A stretch of 31,694 bases of DNA from CANNBR01 sp964592275 (GTDB taxonomy: Bacteria > Babelota > Babeliae > Babelales > CAIQNR01): NCBI GenBank assembly GCA_964592275.1, contig CAZQDJ010000012.1, positions 1 to 31,694 on the forward strand, given 5' to 3'. The notes beneath the pieces are model-generated. The model saw nothing but the letters and a program-made list of their open reading frames with translations, ran no database searches and had not been told where the DNA came from. This document shows, in pieces, positions 8,307 through 15,765 of the stretch. Made by a program: the position numbers and the translations under genes. The first letter of the stretch is position 1, and every line of letters begins with the position of its first letter.

Positions 8307-8621
8307 TTATTCCCCTTTTTCTTCTATTTTCTTAATAAATACTTCGAGAGCTTGTACAAGCGTGTCATGATTTTTAAAGACATCAGCAAGAGTTTTTTCT
8401 TCTAGGGGATTTGTTTTTAATCCTTCATATTCGAGAACCACATTTATGGCATGGAGTCCACGTTTATAAGAAAAATAAGGAGATCTTTCAGTTTCAGGTT
8501 TGCTTTCCTCTTCTTGCAGTATTTCTCCTATATGTATTAGATAATTGCGTGCTCGCTTGAGCTTTGCAACACGTTGTTCAAGCGTTGGAGTGAAAAGAGA
8601 TTTTCTAGGATCATTAGACAT
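8307..8621 (-). CDS. Small helical protein, first gene of the HepT/MntA operon
   Basis: The product is 104 aa when started at ATG 8619-8621, which has an AAGGAT site; the frame is open to a TTG at 8648. I do not recognise the family. It is charged and predicted helical; the segment around LHAINVVLEYEGLK and LADVFKNHDTL loosely recalls a HEPN-like helical bundle, but there is no RX4-6H motif. Only two bases separate its stop from the hepT ATG. It is therefore almost certainly co-expressed with the toxin pair and may be a third component, but no activity can be claimed. Confidence 0.75.
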   Translation of the reverse strand: MSNDPRKSLFTPTLEQRVAKLKRARNYLIHIGEILQEEESKPETERSPYFSYKRGLHAINVVLEYEGLKTNPLEEKTLADVFKNHDTLVQALEVFIKKIEEKGE

Positions 8622-8687
8622 TTCGATATCCTTTTTAACTATAGACAATTGCTTTATTTTTCAAACAGTAAGAGAGAATTAGTTAAA

Positions 8688-8729
8688 TTTAAAATTGTAA
8701 AGCAAGCCGCTTAGTTTGTAAAACAAGTG
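8688..8729. repeat. 42-bp direct repeat, copy 2 (upstream of the toxin cassette)
   Basis: It matches 7575-7616 with two mismatches and lies 1113 bp from it. With copy 1 it flanks the cassette exactly. It contains a minus-strand promoter. Confidence 0.9.
8694..8722 (-). promoter_or_regulatory. Candidate promoter of the HepT/MntA operon
   Basis: On the minus strand TTTACA and TACAAT have 17-base spacing, identical to the lepA promoter copy. It is about 70 bases ahead of the first ATG of the operon. Confidence 0.65.
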
Positions 8730-8783
8730 CTTTGGGTCATCATATTTTTAAATAGGGAAGTGTTACCTTTTTTGAAAAGCGTT

Positions 8784-9668
8784 TTAGCCATCAAGAGAAA
8801 ATTCTACTAATGTGCTATCGCTTTGATTGGGTTTTGTGGTGTCTGGCTGTGCTATTGAAACTGGTTGAAATAAGCTATAGTCGCGCTCTTCTAAAAAATC
8901 TCGTAAGTGCTTTTGAAAGTCATCAGAAAGTAAATTGATGCGTTTATGAATTATTCCTATTTTTGTTTGAGGAGTTTCTTTCATAATTGCATCTGTAATT
9001 GTGTCTTCTGTAATGAATTTTTCTGCGTCTTCTTTAATGAATTTGTTCAAAATATAGTCCATAAGATAGGTAGATTCTTGTGGATAGTTATAGAGAAAAT
9101 AACTTATCCTTTCTTGTCTCATATTTTCTAAAGCAGTGATAGCTCTCATAAAAAATATTGTTATATATGCATCTTTAAGAGCATTTTCTTTTTCTAATCG
9201 TTCTTGAACAGCGAGAGCCGAAGCTGTTTCTGTTTCAATTTCTAAAATATTCGTAAGTGCTTGTAATTTTTCTAGTCTCTCTTGTTCATCTTTCTCTAAC
9301 ATTTCTATCATGTTGTCATAAAGATGAGGGTTATAGCTTCCATTAGTCCCCCAAGCAATATTTGATTCTTCTGCAGCCAGTGATCGAGCATTGGAGTGTA
9401 GTTGTTGTCGATTTAGCTTTTGTTTTTTTTGTTGGGCTTTAATTCTGCTCTTAAGTCTGTCTTCAACAGTGACTTTTTCGGGTAAAACTTCTTGAAGTGT
9501 TGAAGGACCATTATGAAAGTGTACGCGTGATTTTTTTGGAGCACTGGAATCTGGGTTTTTAAGAATAGATTTAAGTGTTGTTGTTGGTTTTGGATTTTCT
9601 GCTCCAGAGCACGAAAGAATAATGGCAAAAAGATTAAGTAAGCTTATTTGTTTCACGATTTTTAACAT
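8784..9668 (-). CDS. Exported helical protein with SILK and RVxF-like motifs
   Basis: The product is 294 aa. It starts with a hydrophobic signal sequence ending in ILSC at Cys20, so it may be a lipoprotein, although position -2 of the lipobox is unusual. An AAGGATCTCC-type region supports the ATG. Just after the signal come SILK (residues 34-37) and RVHF (48-51, preceded by KKS). This combination and order are known in eukaryotic proteins that dock on protein phosphatase 1. The rest is mostly charged helix or coiled coil with no recognised domain. It is transcribed alone and divergently from gyrA. A host-directed role is a hypothesis only. Confidence 0.75.
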   Translation of the reverse strand: MLKIVKQISLLNLFAIILSCSGAENPKPTTTLKSILKNPDSSAPKKSRVHFHNGPSTLQEVLPEKVTVEDRLKSRIKAQQKKQKLNRQQLHSNARSLAAEESNIAWGTNGSYNPHLYDNMIEMLEKDEQERLEKLQALTNILEIETETASALAVQERLEKENALKDAYITIFFMRAITALENMRQERISYFLYNYPQESTYLMDYILNKFIKEDAEKFITEDTITDAIMKETPQTKIGIIHKRINLLSDDFQKHLRDFLEERDYSLFQPVSIAQPDTTKPNQSDSTLVEFSLDG

Positions 9669-9718
9669 GAAGGATCTCCATTTTTAATTGTTTAATCATT
9701 ATTTATATTTCTATTTGA

Positions 9719-9747
9719 ATAGTATCATTAAAAATTGGATAAAACAA
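9719..9747 (-). promoter_or_regulatory. Candidate promoter of the 294-aa exported protein gene
   Basis: On the minus strand TTGTTT and TACTAT have 17-base spacing, about 50 bases ahead of the ATG at 9666-9668. Confidence 0.5.
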
Positions 9748-9804
9748 TGGAAGCGATGTTGCGACGTATTCTAAAGAGGTACTTGTATTGATAGGCTGCT
9801 TATT

Positions 9805-9833
9805 TTGCTGACCTTACAGAAAGATTGTATACT
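9805..9833 (+). promoter_or_regulatory. Candidate gyrA promoter
   Basis: TTGCTG and TATACT are separated by 17 bases. The leader to the gyrA ATG is about 70 bases and ends with an AAGGGG ribosome site. Confidence 0.6.
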
Positions 9834-9907
9834 AACCCGGTGGTGGTAAAAAACTTATAAAGTATGCAGAAGATAAAAGTAAAACCCAGTTCTAAGGGGT
9901 AGCAGGT

Positions 9908-12655
9908 ATGGCGGAAATACAAAAAACGAAAATAGATCTTAATACTAAGCCGGTTCTTATTGAAGATGAGCTAAAAAACTCCTTCCTTGATTATGCAATG
10001 TCTGTTGTCGTGAGTCGTGCGATTCCTGATATTCGAGATGGGCTTAAGCCAGTACATAGACGTGTGCTTTATGCGATGCATGAACTTGGGTATCACCATA
10101 ATAAGCCTTATAGAAAATCGGTACGTGTTGTCGGTGATGTGCTTGGTAAGTATCATCCTCATGGTGACCAAGCGGTGTATAATACCATGGTTGGTATGGT
10201 ACAAACTTTTGCAAAACGTTTCCCTCTTTTAGATGGGCAAGGTAACTGGGGTTCGGTTGATGGTGATAATGCGGCCGCTATGCGTTATACCGAAGTTAGA
10301 TTAAAAGGTATTACGCAAGAAATTTTGGCTGATATCGATAAAAATACGGTTCCGTTTGTTGCCAACTATGATGAATCAACGGTTGAACCGGTTATTTTGC
10401 CAAGCCGTCTTCCTAATCTTTTAGTAAATGGAACAGCTGGTATTGCAGTTGGTATGGCTACTTCTATTCCTCCTCACAACTTGGGCGAAGTTATTAATGC
10501 ATGCTTGGCGCTTTTAGAAAATGAAGATCTTTCATACGAAGAACTTGTTCAACTTATTCCAGCTCCTGATTTTCCTACTGGCGGTATTATTTGCGGACGT
10601 TTAGGGGTGCTTAAAGCATACAAAACGGGTCGTGGAAATGTGGTCGTTCGTGGTGTTGCAGATATTCAAGAGACTAAAAAAGGTCAAGCGATTATTATCA
10701 CTGAGCTGCCGTATCAGGTAAATAAGGCTGAGTTGATTATAAAAATTGCTGAATTGGTAAAAGATAAAATTATCGAAGGCATTAGCAATATTCGCGATGA
10801 GTCTGATAAACGCGGTATGCGCATTGTTATTGATGTAAAGCGTAGTGAAATTCCTGATGTTGTTTTGAACCAGCTCTATAAACATACACCACTACAAACA
10901 TCACTTTCTATTTTAATGCTTGGTCTTCTTGATAACTGTCCGCGTATTTTTACGCTTAAAGAATTGCTGCAACAATTTTTACTTCACCGTGAAGTAGTTG
11001 TTTATAAGAGAACAGTTTTTGATCTTGAAAAAGCACGAGCACGTGAACATGTTCTTGATGGTTTTATTATTGCTCTCAAAAATATTGATGCGGTGATTAA
11101 ACTTATTAAAGAGTCTCAATCGGCAGAAGAGGCTATTACTGCTCTTGAAAAAGAGTACAAGTTTAGTGCAGAACAAGGTAAGGCGATTCTTGAAATGCGC
11201 TTGCAACGCTTGACTGGCATGGAACAAGAAAAAATTCATAACGAAATATCAGAATTACGTATACGTACTGCTTACTTGCAATCAGTTATCGATGATCGTG
11301 CTGTTCTTAAAAAAGAAATTGAAGTCGAACTTGTTAGTATTAAAGAAAATTATGATAACCCACGTCGTACAAAAATCGAAGACAGCTTTGAGTCTTTAAC
11401 GGCTGAAGATCTTATTCCCGACGAAGAAGTGGTAGTAACATTAACCAGTAAGGGATATGTCAAACGCGTTCTATTGAATACCTACAGCGTTCAACATCGT
11501 GGTGGCAAGGGCAAAATGGGCATGCAAAAGCTTGATGATCTTGATGATCTTGTCAAAGATATCTTTGTTGCAAAAAATCATGATGAGCTTTTGTTCTTCA
11601 CGAGCCTTGGCCGCGTCTACAGTATGCGTGTGTATGAAGTTGCTGAAGGATCACGCACTTCTAAAGGCCGCGCTATCGTTAACCTCTTGCCATTGGTAGA
11701 AGGTGAATACGTAGTAAAACTTCTGTGTATGCGTGGTATGGAAAATAAAAATATTGTGATGGTTAGCAAAAAAGGGATCATCAAGAAAACTGATGCTCAA
11801 GCCTTTGCTAAGATCCGTGTTTCTGGTATTCGTGCTGTTGGCCTTCGTGAAGATGATGCGCTTGCGTTCTGTGGAGTAAGTTCTGGCACCGATGATATCG
11901 TGCTTGCAACTGCTCACGGACAAGGTATCCGCTTCAAAGAAGAAGAAGTGCGTGTCATGGGACGTCAAGCTGCAGGTGTTATTGGTATTCGTATGCGTGA
12001 AGACGATTACGTGGTTGGTATGGAAATTATCGATGATGAAGAAAAAAACTTATTGTTCGCGACACAGCAAGGGTACGGAAAACGTACGCGAGTTGGTGAT
12101 TTTAGAGTTGCTCACCGTGGTGGTCAAGGGGTGCGAACCATTCCTACCGATCGACGTAATGGTGATGTGGTTGGTTTAGTTATCGTTAGCGAAGAATCAC
12201 ATATTTTATTAATCGATGATAATGGTAAAATCATTCACTTGTTACCAAAAGAAGTGCGCACTATGGGTCGTCAAGCAAAAGGGGTTCGCCTTATTCGTCT
12301 TGATGGTGGCCGTCGCTTAGCTTCGATTGTTGCTTTTGAAGAAGAAGGCTCAAACCTAGAAACTTCCGATGAGGGACCAGAAGGATTAGTAACCGAAGTA
12401 CAAGTAGACGAAAAAGTTGATGACTCAACTGATGAAACTACCGATGCGCTAGGAGCGACAAAACCTGATCGCAAAGCAAAACTAAAAGCTGATGGATCGG
12501 AAGATGATTCAGATTTTATGAGTTTCGAAGGTGTTGATTACGAAAACGATTCACGTGATGTATCGCCGGTTACAGATTTACTGGAAGATGAAGACATGGT
12601 CTATTTCGATAAGTCTAGTAATGATGACGATGACCAGCAGACAATGCTGTTTTAA
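9908..12655 (+). CDS. gyrA: DNA gyrase subunit A
   Basis: The product is 915 aa. It is the breakage-reunion subunit that works with GyrB to introduce negative supercoils. The N-terminus shows SRAIPDIRDGLKPVHRRVLYAM. The active-site tyrosine is Tyr127 in AAAMRYTEV. The C-terminal beta-pinwheel carries a GyrA-box-like QHRGGKG (Arg of the usual QRRGGKG replaced by His), which favours GyrA over ParC. After the pinwheel, from about residue 810, comes a tail of roughly 100 residues rich in Asp, Glu and Ser, longer than the short acidic tail of E. coli GyrA. gyrB is not in the window. It is monocistronic, with a clear terminator. Confidence 0.96.
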   Translation: MAEIQKTKIDLNTKPVLIEDELKNSFLDYAMSVVVSRAIPDIRDGLKPVHRRVLYAMHELGYHHNKPYRKSVRVVGDVLGKYHPHGDQAVYNTMVGMVQTFAKRFPLLDGQGNWGSVDGDNAAAMRYTEVRLKGITQEILADIDKNTVPFVANYDESTVEPVILPSRLPNLLVNGTAGIAVGMATSIPPHNLGEVINACLALLENEDLSYEELVQLIPAPDFPTGGIICGRLGVLKAYKTGRGNVVVRGVADIQETKKGQAIIITELPYQVNKAELIIKIAELVKDKIIEGISNIRDESDKRGMRIVIDVKRSEIPDVVLNQLYKHTPLQTSLSILMLGLLDNCPRIFTLKELLQQFLLHREVVVYKRTVFDLEKARAREHVLDGFIIALKNIDAVIKLIKESQSAEEAITALEKEYKFSAEQGKAILEMRLQRLTGMEQEKIHNEISELRIRTAYLQSVIDDRAVLKKEIEVELVSIKENYDNPRRTKIEDSFESLTAEDLIPDEEVVVTLTSKGYVKRVLLNTYSVQHRGGKGKMGMQKLDDLDDLVKDIFVAKNHDELLFFTSLGRVYSMRVYEVAEGSRTSKGRAIVNLLPLVEGEYVVKLLCMRGMENKNIVMVSKKGIIKKTDAQAFAKIRVSGIRAVGLREDDALAFCGVSSGTDDIVLATAHGQGIRFKEEEVRVMGRQAAGVIGIRMREDDYVVGMEIIDDEEKNLLFATQQGYGKRTRVGDFRVAHRGGQGVRTIPTDRRNGDVVGLVIVSEESHILLIDDNGKIIHLLPKEVRTMGRQAKGVRLIRLDGGRRLASIVAFEEEGSNLETSDEGPEGLVTEVQVDEKVDDSTDETTDALGATKPDRKAKLKADGSEDDSDFMSFEGVDYENDSRDVSPVTDLLEDEDMVYFDKSSNDDDDQQTMLF

Positions 12656-12684
12656 CTAAATAACAATTAATTCGTATAAAAATA

Positions 12685-12711
12685 GGGGGAGCCGTTGCAG
12701 CTCCCCTTTTT
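12685..12711. terminator. Terminator between gyrA and the convergent small gene
   Basis: GGGGAGC (12686-12692) and GCTCCCC (12700-12706) form a stem followed by T5. On the other strand it reads into A/T sequence (CTATTTTTAT), so it may act in both directions. It touches the stop codon of the minus-strand gene at 12710. Confidence 0.85.
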
Positions 12712-13039
12712 AATTGCCAATAATTTTCGATTCAACAATCGCATGCATTGGAATGCAACCATCATAGAGGTGATATTGTTTGGTAGAGCTACCGAGCTTC
12801 GCTTCAAAAACTAACCGCCCTTGTAACTTGCTTGCTTTTATTTTTAATACAACATGGGGAACGTTGAGCGTGCCCCAGTAATGGAGCAATCGTCCAAGTT
12901 CATCTTCTTTTTGAAAACGAATAAAAGGAACATCCTCTGACGAAAGCAATACGCTTTGTTTGTGTTCGCTTGCTTGCCACAAATTGAAGGGCAAGACTTT
13001 ATAGAGATGTTTTGGGGATTCTGTGGTTTGTTTTTTCAT
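12710..13039 (-). CDS. Small protein, paralogue of the 13893-14381 gene, unknown function
   Basis: The product is 109 aa when started at ATG 13037-13039, which has AAAGGA just upstream; the frame is open to a TTG at 13060. There is no signal peptide. It resembles the product of 13893-14381: both have a short N-terminal part with NLW, then a Leu-Thr/Ser-Ser-(E/D)-D-(V/S)-P-(F/L) segment, a CIVLKVK/HVVLKIK strand with LQ(A/G)R, and an ending like RAIIGAEIIP or HAIVESKIIG. The pair therefore forms a small local family. I know no function. It lies downstream of a remnant of a second copy of the other paralogue. Confidence 0.65.
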   Translation of the reverse strand: MKKQTTESPKHLYKVLPFNLWQASEHKQSVLLSSEDVPFIRFQKEDELGRLLHYWGTLNVPHVVLKIKASKLQGRLVFEAKLGSSTKQYHLYDGCIPMHAIVESKIIGN

Positions 13040-13056
13040 GAATTCCTTTTTAGTTT

Positions 13057-13206
13057 TCAAATATTCTTAGGTATTATTTCTGCTCCAATAATTGCTCGTG
13101 TGGGGATAATGGTAGCATTTAAACGATAATGTCCAAAGCGATCTTTAGAGAATGTATGGGGGTATCGTTTCTAGCCTGCAATGCATCAGCCTTTACTTTT
13201 AAAACA
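13057..13206 (-). pseudogene. 3' remnant of a second copy of the 13893-14381 gene
   Basis: Nearly identical to 13893-14043 at a constant offset of 836, including the TGA stop (13057-13059). Relative to the intact gene it lacks one A in the TATGGGG(A)GTATCG run near 13160, which shifts the frame, and similarity stops near 13206 where the toxin-antitoxin segment begins. No start codon remains. It is evidence of a past tandem duplication. Confidence 0.85.
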
Positions 13207-13275
13207 TCGATGAAAATTACTCCTTTGACTTTAATAAAATGTGACTGATATAATGGACACCAAGAAGGAGAGACT

Positions 13276-13569
13276 ATGATTGATATTCATAAAACAAAAG
13301 AATTTCAGATTTGGTTTAGTTCATTAACGGTAAAAGAACAACTTACAATAGAATCTCGATTAGAAAGGATTCATACCTTTGGGCATTTTGGAGATGCTAA
13401 AAATCTTGGTGATAAATTGGCGGAGTTACGGTGAAAGAGTGGTTGGCGGATATATTTTGTTAAAATGGGAAGTTTAGTGATTTTGTTACTTAACGGAGGA
13501 AATAAAAATGATCAAAAAAAAGATATCGAAAAAGCGCGAATTCTCATTAGAAAATATGCAGGAAACTAA
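13276..13569 (+). pseudogene. HigB/RelE-like toxin, interrupted by an in-frame TGA
   Basis: An ATG with an AAGGAG site opens a frame of 52 codons ending at TGA 13432-13434. Past that TGA the same frame stays open to TAA at 13567. Together the two parts look like a complete addiction-module killer protein of about 97 residues: an N-terminal KTKEFQIWFSSL segment, RLERIHTFGHFGDAKNLG, LAELR, then GWRIYFVKMGSLVILLLNGG and a KKDIEKAR tail. The family usually has a few more residues between ELR and GWR, so a small deletion probably accompanies the stop. The toxin is most likely inactive, unless a downstream fragment is made separately. Confidence 0.75.
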
Positions 13570-13840
13570 AATCAATAAAAAGAAGGTCATAAAGTGGAGC
13601 CCTGAAAAGACCCTAGGAGACTTTCAGCAAGTTGGAGCTGCTTTGTTAGAGTGTCTTGTTGCTAATGATACGGAAACTTTTATAGAGATACTCGATGCGC
13701 ATTTACGTATAAACAGACTTCAAGTATCAAAAAAAACACAGCTTTCACGATCAACTATTCAGTTAGCTTTTTCAAAAGGTGGGAACCCAACTTTAAAAAC
13801 GCTGGCAAGAATTGTTCATGAGGCATCATCAAAAAAATAG
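13508..13840 (+). CDS. HigA/XRE-type antitoxin of a degraded TA module
   Basis: The product is 110 aa. The C-terminal half carries a helix-turn-helix (VSKKTQLSRSTIQLAF, then GNPTLKTLARIVHEA), as in addiction-module antidote proteins that bind both the toxin and their own promoter. ATG 13508 has a perfect GGAGG, but that GGAGG is also the toxin's conserved Gly-Gly codons. The in-frame ATG at 13556 would give 94 aa and a more usual small overlap with the toxin end. The antitoxin appears intact although the toxin is broken. It lies on the plus strand between remnants of minus-strand genes. Confidence 0.78.
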   Translation: MIKKKISKKREFSLENMQETKINKKKVIKWSPEKTLGDFQQVGAALLECLVANDTETFIEILDAHLRINRLQVSKKTQLSRSTIQLAFSKGGNPTLKTLARIVHEASSKK

Positions 13841-13875
13841 AGATGTTTGGGAGCTTCTATTGTTTGTTTTTTCAT
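13841..13875 (-). pseudogene. 5' remnant of a second copy of the 12710-13039 gene
   Basis: It matches 13005-13039 at the same 836-bp offset. It keeps the ATG (13873-13875) and about eleven codons (MKKQTIEAPKH). The similarity begins at the antitoxin's TAG stop, so the toxin-antitoxin segment replaced the rest of this gene. Confidence 0.75.
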
Positions 13876-13892
13876 ACATTTCTTTTTAGTTT

Positions 13893-14381
13893 TCAAATAT
13901 TCTTAGGTATTATTTCTGCTCCAATAATTGCTCGTGTGGGGATAATGGTAGCATTTAAACGATAATGTCCAAAGTGATCTTTAGAGAATGTATGGGGAGT
14001 ATCGTTTCTAGCCTGCAATGCATCTTTTTTTACTTTTAAAACAATGCAGGGGAAATAGGATGTTTCGTAGAGGCGGTGCAGATACGATTGCGCTTGTCTT
14101 TTGCCAGTATGAAGAGGAACATAGGTCGTAATAACAAGTGGGGAATCGTCACTGGTAAGAGGAATGAGATCGTTTTCTTTGTGTGTTTCCCACAGATTAC
14201 GCCACACGGCAAGATAGAAAATCTCAGGCATTTCTTCGATTGATACCGGTTCTCCTGCTTGTGTAACTGAAAAAATCCAAGCGAAAATAGTAATGATGAT
14301 CTTTTTTTCCAGGCACTCTACCCCTTTTTTTGATAGATGTAATGATAACAACGAGCTTATCAAAATGTGTTTCGTTATCAT
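13893..14381 (-). CDS. Small exported protein, paralogue of 12710-13039
   Basis: Up to 162 aa from ATG 14381. That ATG has no proper ribosome site, and 23 residues precede the likely signal peptide. An alternative is a CTG at 14310-14312, eight bases after AAAGGGG, giving (L/M)EKKIIITIFAWIFSVTQAG, a compact signal peptide. The mature part shares its pattern with the 12710-13039 product: NLWETHKENDLIPLTSDDSP, CIVLKVKKDALQAR, RLNATIIPTRAIIGAEII. Function unknown. It ends with TGA. It and a downstream paralogue probably formed a two-gene unit that was duplicated. Confidence 0.65.
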   Translation of the reverse strand: MITKHILISSLLSLHLSKKGVECLEKKIIITIFAWIFSVTQAGEPVSIEEMPEIFYLAVWRNLWETHKENDLIPLTSDDSPLVITTYVPLHTGKRQAQSYLHRLYETSYFPCIVLKVKKDALQARNDTPHTFSKDHFGHYRLNATIIPTRAIIGAEIIPKNI

Positions 14382-14399
14382 CCTATTTGAAGAGTGTTG

Positions 14400-14427
14400 T
14401 TGAATTCAAGAATGTTAAAATTATGCT
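14400..14427 (+). promoter_or_regulatory. Candidate dprA promoter
   Basis: TTGAAT and TATGCT are separated by 16 bases, about 45 bases ahead of the dprA ATG. Confidence 0.4.
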
Positions 14428-14470
14428 ATGCTAGCTGTTATTCGATAATTTTATAAACGTACGGTAACAC

Positions 14471-15616
14471 ATGCTTTCATCTACTCTTTTACATCTTTCT
14501 TTAATTTCTGGCATTGGTCCTAGCGTGGTCAAAAAACTTGTTGAACGAGTGATGGAACATGGTGTTGATCTTTATACGTTAAATATTTCTGACTTTTTGC
14601 ATTTAGGTATTCCTCAAGATATGGCAGCATTACTTGTAAATGGGCTAGCAGATCAAGCGCTTTTTGATCGTGAGTACGAATTATTAGAAACAACTGCGGA
14701 CATTAATTGGACAACGATGTTGAGCTCTGATTATCCCGCTTTATTATGGCATACGTACGCGCCACCCCCAGTATTGTATTGGCAGGGAGAGCCGGTGTGG
14801 AATAGTGGCCCAACTCTTTCGGTAGTTGGTTCGCGAGACGGTACGGCGTATGGCAAGCGAGCACTTGATATTATTCTGACACCATGTATTCGCGAAGGGA
14901 TGATTGTTGTCAGTGGTGGGGCGCGTGGCATTGATACCATGGCTCATGAACTTGCATTAAATGAAGGCGGAACTACGGTAGCGGTGCTTGGTTCAGGCTT
15001 GCTACGACCGTATCCAACTCAAAATATACGTTTGTTTAAAAATATTGCTCATCAAGGCGGTGGAGCAGTAGTAAGTTGCTTTCCTTTAAAAGCGGACGGA
15101 TTGCCGTGGCGATTTCCAGTCCGTAATCGTATTATCGCAGGTATGTCTCGCGGGTGTTTGGTAGCGCAGGCTGCAGCAGGAAGCGGTGCCTTGATTACTG
15201 CACGTTTTGCCCTTGATGAAGGTCGGAATGTCTATGCAGTCCCCGGTCATTTTGATGATCCATTAAGTGTGGGCTGCCATCAAATTTTACAAGATGGCGC
15301 TCAATTAGTTGTAAATGCAGAAGCGATTTTACGGGATTATCCTTCTTTGAATGGTTCAGTTTTTGATAATTCTGTTGTTCGGCAAACCTCACTTATTGAT
15401 CATCCAGAAAAAAAAGTAGTTAAAAAACCTGTTTTTAAAGAAAAATTAACTTTGGTTGAAATGGGAATAGTTGGGCTTTGTGTTCGCCCAATAAGCCTTG
15501 ATGAACTGGTTGAAAAAACAGGAAAAACGGAAAATGAGCTCAAGGCTGAGTTATTCGATTTGCAACTTTCTGGAAAGATCGAACAGGACTTTGCAGGGTT
15601 ATGGGTAAAAGTGTAA
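14471..15616 (+). CDS. dprA: DNA-processing protein DprA
   Basis: The product is 381 aa. DprA binds incoming single-stranded DNA during transformation and loads RecA. The N-terminal helix-hairpin-helix region reads ISGIGPSVVKKLVERV. The central Rossmann-like (LOG) domain has VVGSRDGTAYGKRA, SGGARGIDTMAHELA near residue 147, TVAVLGSGL, FPVRNRIIAGMSRG, AAAGSGALITARFALDEGR and VYAVPG. A C-terminal winged-helix segment (about 320-381) completes it. The ribosome site is weak. It suggests that DNA uptake or recombination functions are retained; no com genes are visible nearby. Confidence 0.95.
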   Translation: MLSSTLLHLSLISGIGPSVVKKLVERVMEHGVDLYTLNISDFLHLGIPQDMAALLVNGLADQALFDREYELLETTADINWTTMLSSDYPALLWHTYAPPPVLYWQGEPVWNSGPTLSVVGSRDGTAYGKRALDIILTPCIREGMIVVSGGARGIDTMAHELALNEGGTTVAVLGSGLLRPYPTQNIRLFKNIAHQGGGAVVSCFPLKADGLPWRFPVRNRIIAGMSRGCLVAQAAAGSGALITARFALDEGRNVYAVPGHFDDPLSVGCHQILQDGAQLVVNAEAILRDYPSLNGSVFDNSVVRQTSLIDHPEKKVVKKPVFKEKLTLVEMGIVGLCVRPISLDELVEKTGKTENELKAELFDLQLSGKIEQDFAGLWVKV

Positions 15617-15637
15617 AGAAAAGGGGCTTAATCAATT

Positions 15638-15666
15638 TTGCGTTTTTTATCTAATTTGTGTATCTT
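15638..15666 (+). promoter_or_regulatory. Candidate rpmF promoter
   Basis: TTGCGT and TATCTT are separated by 17 bases. The leader of about 95 bases would contain the short hairpin at 15685. Confidence 0.45.
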
Positions 15667-15684
15667 TTGTTTTCTATAAATCGT

Positions 15685-15703
15685 AGCGCTTAGGCGCTTT
15701 TTC
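15685..15703 (+). terminator. Weak hairpin with T-run: dprA terminator or rpmF attenuator
   Basis: AGCGC (15685-15689) and GCGCT (15694-15698) form a five-pair stem followed by five more Ts. The stem is short. It lies after the candidate rpmF promoter, so it could be an attenuator instead of the end of dprA transcription. Confidence 0.4.
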
Positions 15704-15765
15704 ATTTTCATCCGGCAAGCCGCTTATAGGTCAGTCGGAGACTACAAGTCGGTTAGGAGTTTATT

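Noticed and set aside
13432..13434. TGA read as a sense codon throughout this organism
   Set aside because: hepT ends in a TGA that overlaps the mntA ATG, and the 13893-14381 gene also ends in TGA, so TGA works as a stop. The toxin TGA is more simply a mutation.
15700..15765. tRNA or riboswitch in the rpmF leader
   Set aside because: No cloverleaf, no T-loop consensus and no recognised aptamer; only a short hairpin and G/C-rich half-repeats.
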